A stretch of DNA of 64,000 bases from Sphingomonas sp. Leaf343 (GTDB lineage Bacteria; Pseudomonadota; Alphaproteobacteria; Sphingomonadales; Sphingomonadaceae): the NCBI RefSeq assembly GCF_001423765.1, contig NZ_LMPG01000001.1:316073-380072 (forward strand). Direction: 5' to 3'. This document shows, in pieces, positions 59,189 through 64,000 of this stretch; position 1 is the stretch's first letter; each line of letters begins with the position of its first letter. A program made the translations under genes and the position numbers. The notes below the pieces were generated by a model. That model was given only the letters and a program-made list of their open reading frames with translations, was not told where the DNA came from and made no database searches.

Positions 59189-60669
59189 CCCTGTTGCGTA
59201 CCGGTTGCGCGATGATCGCGCTCGTTATCGCCACCCCGGCGCTGGCCCAGACGCCGAGCGCGGACGATCTGGCGGCTCTCGTCCGCGCGCAAGCCGCGGA
59301 GATCGCGGCGCTCAAGGCGCGGCTCGACCGGCTGGAGGGTGCGCCGGTCGCGAGCGCGTCCGTCGCCTCTCCGTCTCCACCGCCGGTCGCGCCCGCGCCG
59401 GTGCAGGTCGCGCAGCAGACCCGCAGTCCGCAGGTCACCGCCCCCTTTGCGCCGCAACTCGTACCGCCCGGACCGGCCGAGCGGGACATCGCGCGGGCAC
59501 GGGAGGCGAACGATGCCGGCGTCACCACCGAATGGGGCGCGGGCCTGCCGGTGTTCCACTCGGCGGACGGCGTCTACACGTTCAAGCCGCGCGGCCGCAT
59601 CCTGACCGATGTCAGCTCCAGCTTCGGGTCGAAATACGACGGCCGCAACATCACCACGACGGGGATGCGCGCGCTTCGGCTGGGACTGGAGGGCGGCGTC
59701 GGCACGCACTTCTTCTACCAGTTCGAAAGCGACTTCTCCGAGAACGAGGTCGATGTCGTCACCGCCTTCATCGGCTGGCGGAACCGCATCGCGCCGGGTC
59801 TCGATTACGATGTCCGCGCCGGCCATCTGTTCAACGATCGCGCCTTCGAAGGGTCGACGGGGTCGGATTCGACACCGTTCATGGAACGCAGCACCGTCTC
59901 CACCGCCATCATTCCGCAGCGCGGCTTCTATGGCATCGGCATCATGCCGCGCCTGTTCTGGAAGACCGGCCACGCGTCGCTGACCGTCACCGGCGACCGC
60001 GTCGACGGCAATCAGGCGGTCAGCGACAGCCGCACGCTGCTCGGGCGCGTCCACTGGAACCCGATCAAGACCGCGAGCGGCGTGCTCCACCTCGGCCTGT
60101 GGGGCTTCGACGAATCGCTGTCGAGCGCGGCGACCACGCTGACCCGCAACACCGTCATCGGCGGCCGCTTCAACGGCGCGCTGCGCGTGTCGAGCGGGCC
60201 GCTGACCGGCGGCACCGGCACCACCGGCTATGGCGCGGAGCTGGGCGGCTATGCGGGACCGGTCTGGATCATGGGAGAGGCCGGGCGACGCAACGCGCGG
60301 CTCGACGGCGGCCGGCCGGACTTCGTCAGCAAGGCGTGGAGCCTGTCGGGCGGCTGGTTCATCACCGGCGACCTGCCGCCGTACAATCCGCGTCTCGGCA
60401 GCTTCGGCCAGCCCCATGTCCTCGATCCGCTGTTCGAAGGCGGGGCGGGCGCGATCGAGCTGACCGCGCGCTACGAGAATCTCGACTTCACCGACCTGCT
60501 GACCGGCGGAGAGGGCTGGGCGGCGACCGTCGGCGTCAACTGGTATCTGAACAGCTTCACCCGCATCCAGGTCAACGCGATCCACTGGAACACCGACAAT
60601 CGCAGCGGCGCCTTTATCGGCCCGGACGACGGCGAGACGGTCAGCGCCCGCGTCGCGGTGACCTTCTGA
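59185..60669 (+). CDS. OprO/OprP-type outer-membrane porin
   Basis: 494 residues from ATG 59185, overlapping the previous stop (ATGA). After the signal peptide (MTLLRTGCAMIALVIATPAL) comes a short coiled coil (LVRAQAAEIAALKARLDRLE) and a Pro-rich linker, then a beta-barrel with FKPRGRILTDVSSSFGSKYD and a terminal Phe (SARVAVTF). The family is annotated as phosphate-selective porin, but many members pass other anions. Here it probably passes the tricarboxylate or related acid to the periplasm. Confidence 0.88.
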   Translation: MTLLRTGCAMIALVIATPALAQTPSADDLAALVRAQAAEIAALKARLDRLEGAPVASASVASPSPPPVAPAPVQVAQQTRSPQVTAPFAPQLVPPGPAERDIARAREANDAGVTTEWGAGLPVFHSADGVYTFKPRGRILTDVSSSFGSKYDGRNITTTGMRALRLGLEGGVGTHFFYQFESDFSENEVDVVTAFIGWRNRIAPGLDYDVRAGHLFNDRAFEGSTGSDSTPFMERSTVSTAIIPQRGFYGIGIMPRLFWKTGHASLTVTGDRVDGNQAVSDSRTLLGRVHWNPIKTASGVLHLGLWGFDESLSSAATTLTRNTVIGGRFNGALRVSSGPLTGGTGTTGYGAELGGYAGPVWIMGEAGRRNARLDGGRPDFVSKAWSLSGGWFITGDLPPYNPRLGSFGQPHVLDPLFEGGAGAIELTARYENLDFTDLLTGGEGWAATVGVNWYLNSFTRIQVNAIHWNTDNRSGAFIGPDDGETVSARVAVTF

Positions 60670-60706
60670 TGCCGTTCCGCTCCACCTCCCGCCAAGGAAG
60701 CATCGC

Positions 60707-62008
60707 ATGAGCCTTGCCCTGTACGGCTTCCTGATGGTCGCCACCTTCATGACCCTCATCATGACGAAGCGGATGACGCCGCTCGTCGCGTTGATCGTCG
60801 TTCCCACCATCTTCGCGCTGATCGCCGGCTTCGCGGGCGGCGTCGGCGACATGATGATCGACGGCATCAAGAACCTCGCGCCAACCGGCGTGATGCTGCT
60901 GTTCGCGATCCTGTTCTTTTCGATCATGACCGACACCGGCCTGTTCGATCCGTTGGTCAACCGCCTGTTGCGGCTGGTCCATGGCGATCCGTTGAAGATC
61001 CTGATCGGCACCGTTGCCCTGTGCGCGATGGTCAGCCTGGATGGCGACGGATCGACGACCTACATCATCACGATCGCCGCGCTGTTGCCGCTGTACAAGC
61101 GGTACGACATGAACCGGCTGTATCTGTGCTGCCTGTTGATGACGACCAGCGGCATCATGAACCTGACCCCTTGGGGCGGACCGACCGCGCGTGCGGCGAG
61201 CGCGCTGAAGCTCGATCCGGCGACGTTGTTCCTGCCGTTGATCCCCGGCATGATCGCGGGGCTCGGCTTTCTGGTCGGACTGGCGATCTGGTTCGGGCGC
61301 AAGGAGCGCGCGCGCATCGGCCACGTCAAGACGAACGAGCCGACCGCGTTCAGCGGCATGGCGGTGTCGCAGTTCCCGGAGGCGCGCCGGCCGCACCTGC
61401 GCTGGTTCAACGGCGCGCTGACGGTGGTGCTGCTCGCCGGGCTGGTATCGGGAATCCTGCCGCTGTCGGTGCTGATGATGCTGGCGTTCGCGGTGGCGAT
61501 GATCGTCAACTATCCGCAGGTCGCCGAACAGAAGGAGCGGATCGCCGCGCATGCCGGCAACGTCCTGTCGGTCGTGTCGCTGATCTTCGCGGCGGGCATC
61601 TTCACCGGCATCCTGTCCGGCACCGGCATGGTGGAGGCGATGAGCAAGGAGGTCGTCGGCTTCATCCCGCCGGTGATGGGCCCCTATATGGCGCCGATCA
61701 CCGCATTGCTCAGCCTGCCGTTCACCTTCTTCATCTCCAACGACGCCTTCTATTTCGGGATGCTGCCGATCCTGGCGGAGGCGGGGACGCATTACGGGGT
61801 GGAGCCGATGGCGATCGCGCGCGCATCGCTGATGGGACAACCGGTCCACCTGCTCAGCCCGCTGGTGCCGTCGACCTATCTGCTGGTCAGTCTGGCGGGC
61901 GTCGATCTGGCCGACCACCAGCGTTTCACGCTGATCCCGGCCATTCTGGTGTGCACCGTGATGACGGTGATCGGCATGCTGGTCCTCGCCTTTCCGTTCG
62001 TCGGGTGA
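60707..62008 (+). CDS. CitMHS-family citrate:metal/proton symporter
   Basis: 433 residues with about twelve helices. LLFAILFFSIMTDTGLFDPL, MVSLDGDGSTTYIITIAALL, GIMNLTPWGGPTARAA and FTFFISNDAFYFGMLPILAE match the CitMHS family, which moves citrate (often as a Mg or Ca complex) with protons. ATG 60707 starts MSLALYGFLMVATFMTLIMT. A short gap (37 bases) with GGAAG separates it from the porin. Confidence 0.93.
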   Translation: MSLALYGFLMVATFMTLIMTKRMTPLVALIVVPTIFALIAGFAGGVGDMMIDGIKNLAPTGVMLLFAILFFSIMTDTGLFDPLVNRLLRLVHGDPLKILIGTVALCAMVSLDGDGSTTYIITIAALLPLYKRYDMNRLYLCCLLMTTSGIMNLTPWGGPTARAASALKLDPATLFLPLIPGMIAGLGFLVGLAIWFGRKERARIGHVKTNEPTAFSGMAVSQFPEARRPHLRWFNGALTVVLLAGLVSGILPLSVLMMLAFAVAMIVNYPQVAEQKERIAAHAGNVLSVVSLIFAAGIFTGILSGTGMVEAMSKEVVGFIPPVMGPYMAPITALLSLPFTFFISNDAFYFGMLPILAEAGTHYGVEPMAIARASLMGQPVHLLSPLVPSTYLLVSLAGVDLADHQRFTLIPAILVCTVMTVIGMLVLAFPFVG

Positions 62009-62032
62009 GTGGCGCCCGGTGAGGAGGATCGG

Positions 62033-63109
62033 GTGAGCAGGCGCTTCGTCCCGGACGGCGATGCCGCGCGCATCGTCCTGCGCTTTCTGGCTGCGGTCGG
62101 CGTCGGGGCGGCGGGCGGCGCGACGTTCGTGGCGTTGCGCGCGCCCCTGCCGTGGGTACTGGGGTCGATGGCCGCCTGTGCCCTGGCCAGCATCGCGCGC
62201 TGGCCGGTCGCGGCGGGAGCGGCGACGCGGCGGCCGATGGCGGCGGTGATCGGGGTGGTGCTGGGCTGTTCCTTCCATCCGGGACTGTGGGCCACGGCGC
62301 GGGAATGGTGGTTGCCGCTCCTGCTGCTACCGGTGTTTCTGGGTATCGCCGCGCTGCTGTGCGTGGCGTGGTTCCGGCGGGTCGCGGGGTTCGATCCGGC
62401 GACCGCCTATTTCGCGGGGATGCCCGGCGGCATCGCCGAAATGGTACTGATGGGCGGGGAGCGCGGTGCCGACGAGCGGACGGTCGGGCTGATACACGCC
62501 GCACGCATCTTCCTCGTCGTGTTCACCTTGCCGTTCGTGATCCGTCACGTCCACGCGCCCGCCGCGACCCCGGCGAAGGCGGTGACGGCGGCATCGCACT
62601 GGCCCGACCTGTCGCTGCTGCTGTGGGGCGGGGGCAGCATGGTCGCGGGCCTGCTGATCGGCCGCGCCCTGCGCCTGCCGGCGTGGCATCTGATGGGGCC
62701 GCTGGCGGTCAGCGCGCTGTTGCATGCGACCGGCGTCACCGATTTCCGGGTGCCGGCGTGGCTGCTCGCCGCCGCGCAGGTCGGGCTGGGCGCGACGATC
62801 GGGTGCCGGTTCGGCGGGCTGGGCCTGCTGGCGTTCGTCCGCATCATCGGCCTGGCCGCGGGTTCGACGCTGATCCTGCTCGCGCTGACATTCGCGTTCG
62901 CAGTGTCGATCGGCTGCCTGACCGGCCTCGACCCGGCGCTGCTCGCGCTGGCCTATTCGCCGGGCGGGCTGGCGGAGATGAGCATGGTGGCGATCAGCCT
63001 CGCGCTCGAACCCGGCGTCGTCATCGTCCATCATCTGGCGCGCGTGGTCCTCGTCCTCGTCGCCGCACCGCTCGCCTTCCGTTCAACCCGTCAGGAGACC
63101 TCATCATGA
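62033..63109 (+). CDS. AbrB-family membrane protein
   Basis: 358 residues from a GTG at 62033-62035 with GAGGAGG just before it; an earlier GTG at 62009 lacks such a site. About ten membrane helices in two similar halves carry the AbrB repeat (PLPWVLGSMAACALAS, TAYFAGMPGGIAEMVLMGGE; then LMGPLAVSALLHATGVTDFR, LALAYSPGGLAEMSMVAISL). The family was once called ammonia monooxygenase regulator and is found in transport operons; its substrate is unknown. It overlaps the next gene (ATGA). Confidence 0.85.
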   Translation: MSRRFVPDGDAARIVLRFLAAVGVGAAGGATFVALRAPLPWVLGSMAACALASIARWPVAAGAATRRPMAAVIGVVLGCSFHPGLWATAREWWLPLLLLPVFLGIAALLCVAWFRRVAGFDPATAYFAGMPGGIAEMVLMGGERGADERTVGLIHAARIFLVVFTLPFVIRHVHAPAATPAKAVTAASHWPDLSLLLWGGGSMVAGLLIGRALRLPAWHLMGPLAVSALLHATGVTDFRVPAWLLAAAQVGLGATIGCRFGGLGLLAFVRIIGLAAGSTLILLALTFAFAVSIGCLTGLDPALLALAYSPGGLAEMSMVAISLALEPGVVIVHHLARVVLVLVAAPLAFRSTRQETSS

Positions 63110-63771
63110 TCCGCAAGCCGATGCCGCTGGTCCTGCTGCCCGCGATGGGATGCGACGGGCAACTCTGGGCGCGACAGGTGGTCGATCTCGGCGACGTCGC
63201 GCATCCGGAACTGGGCGACCTGACCGTCGACGACACGCTGGCGGCGATGGCCGCGCGTGTGCTGGCCCATGCGCCGCCGCGGTTCGCGGTCGCAGGGGTC
63301 AGTCTGGGCGGTTACGTCGCGCTGGAGATGATCCGGCAGGCCCCGGAGCGGATCGAGCGGATCGCGCTGTTCGGCACGCGGGCGACGATGCAGATGCGGC
63401 CGCGCACGGTGCTGGAACAGGGGATGCTGGCGACGGCGCCGCATGCCGATCCGATGCTGACCTCGATCATCAGCGGGCCGGTTCAGGCGATGGCGGAGCG
63501 GGTGGGGGCGGAGGTGTTCGAACGGCAGCAGCGGGCGCTGCTGGCCCGGCCCGATATCGGCCCGGCGATCGACGCGGTGCGTGTGCCGACGCTGGTGGCG
63601 GTCGGCGACCGCGATCGCATCTGCCTGCCAAACGATGCGCGGGAGCTGGCCGACCGCATACCGGGTGCACGTTTCCACGTGCTGCACCAATGCGGTCATC
63701 TCGCGCCGATGGAACGGCCGGGGGAGGTGACGATGCTGTTGCGGGACTGGCTGGGGGAGGCTCGATCGTGA
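63106..63771 (+). CDS. Alpha/beta-fold hydrolase
   Basis: 221 residues from ATG 63106 (MIRKPMPLVLLPAMGCDGQL). The oxyanion/nucleophile region is VAGVSLGGYVALEM (GxSxG), the acid is Asp in VAVGDRDRICLP and the base His is in VLHQCGHLAPME. It is small, with little lid. In a transporter operon it may open an ester or lactone of the substrate; this is inference. Overlaps the genes on both sides by four bases, showing tight coupling. Confidence 0.85.
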   Translation: MIRKPMPLVLLPAMGCDGQLWARQVVDLGDVAHPELGDLTVDDTLAAMAARVLAHAPPRFAVAGVSLGGYVALEMIRQAPERIERIALFGTRATMQMRPRTVLEQGMLATAPHADPMLTSIISGPVQAMAERVGAEVFERQQRALLARPDIGPAIDAVRVPTLVAVGDRDRICLPNDARELADRIPGARFHVLHQCGHLAPMERPGEVTMLLRDWLGEARS

Positions 63772-64000
63772 TCGCCATCCTGTATCAGGCGCTGCCGCCG
63801 CCATCGATCGACGGGCTACGCAAGGATGCGAAGCCGGGCGGCTATTCGGATGGCGGCGCGGATATCGCCTTCGCCCTAAGGTTGGCCGGATGGGCGATCG
63901 TCACCCCCGTCGACGATCCCGACCCGGCGGTGGCGCTCGACTGGGTGTTCCCCGACACGGACGCCGGCATCGCGGCGGCACGAATGGCGGGCGCCGATAC
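63768..64000 (+). CDS. Partial protein, possibly ATP-grasp family
   Basis: An open frame from the GTG 63768-63770 (IAILYQALPPPSIDGLRKD) runs off the right edge; 77 residues are visible. KPGGYSDGGADIAFALRLAG and LDWVFPDTDAGIAAARMAGA resemble the N-terminal preATP-grasp region of some ATP-grasp proteins, as I recall it; nothing decisive is in the window. The GTG overlaps the hydrolase stop (GTGA) and has GGGGGAGG before it, so it is the next gene of the operon. Confidence 0.5.
   Translation, partial: MIAILYQALPPPSIDGLRKDAKPGGYSDGGADIAFALRLAGWAIVTPVDDPDPAVALDWVFPDTDAGIAAARMAGAD

Overview
The window looks like chromosomal DNA of a sphingomonad (Alphaproteobacteria, Sphingomonadales; Sphingomonas or a close relative). 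This is inferred from the high GC content, the gene content (atpHAGDC without F0 genes, a very short epsilon subunit, glyQ-glyS-ppdK, a CpaA-E/TadBC pilus locus), a perfect EcfG-type stress promoter and several families of short GC-rich palindromic repeats. No rRNA, tRNA, CRISPR array, insertion sequence or integrated prophage was recognised, and no gene-free stretch is longer than about 250 bases.

Layout. 1-1600: an envelope-polymer transferase cut by the window edge and a nucleotidyltransferase. 1690-2690: a muramidase/holin pair like the lysis cassette of gene transfer agents. 2700-7720: a retropepsin-PDZ protein, an isolated cpaF pilus ATPase, ada and a secreted unknown. 7900-13060: the F1 ATP synthase operon, with a small monooxygenase-fold gene between atpA and atpG. 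13100-18650: envelope and housekeeping genes (LpoA-like lipoprotein, rsmI, yraN, gshB, dedA, xerC). 18700-28400: priA, a GT-C membrane protein, hemW, a CAP-domain lipoprotein, a large secreted unknown, an SGNH esterase, a spore-photoproduct-lyase homologue and a phosphoesterase. 28500-32500: a small Cys protein behind an EcfG promoter, pth, rplY, a TraB/GumN lipoprotein and a small XRE/membrane-protein module. 32500-38400: glyQ, glyS (carrying an in-frame repeat element) and ppdK. 38400-46300: two small genes and the tad/cpa pilus genes. 46350-51200: lipase, FAD oxidoreductase, phospholipase D, cold-shock protein and two unknowns. 51200-55930: a sugar operon (MFS transporter, GH36 alpha-galactosidase, GH68 enzyme) behind a LacI-type operator. 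55940-64000: a TctDE-like two-component system divergent from a citrate-type uptake operon that runs off the right edge.

How the genes work together. The sugar operon is best read as uptake of an intact galactosyl-sucrose followed by intracellular cleavage: GH36 removes galactose and GH68 splits sucrose, since neither enzyme has an evident signal peptide. The right-hand operon combines outer-membrane porin, periplasmic binding protein and CitMHS carrier under a divergent sensor kinase/regulator pair. The pilus genes are split: inner- and outer-membrane parts at 39-46 kb, the ATPase at 4-5.6 kb, and no Flp pilin recognised. The most unusual observations are the spore photoproduct lyase homologue with all catalytic residues, the 123-bp palindromic element inside glyS, the extra gene inside the ATP synthase operon, and the EcfG-driven Cys microprotein.
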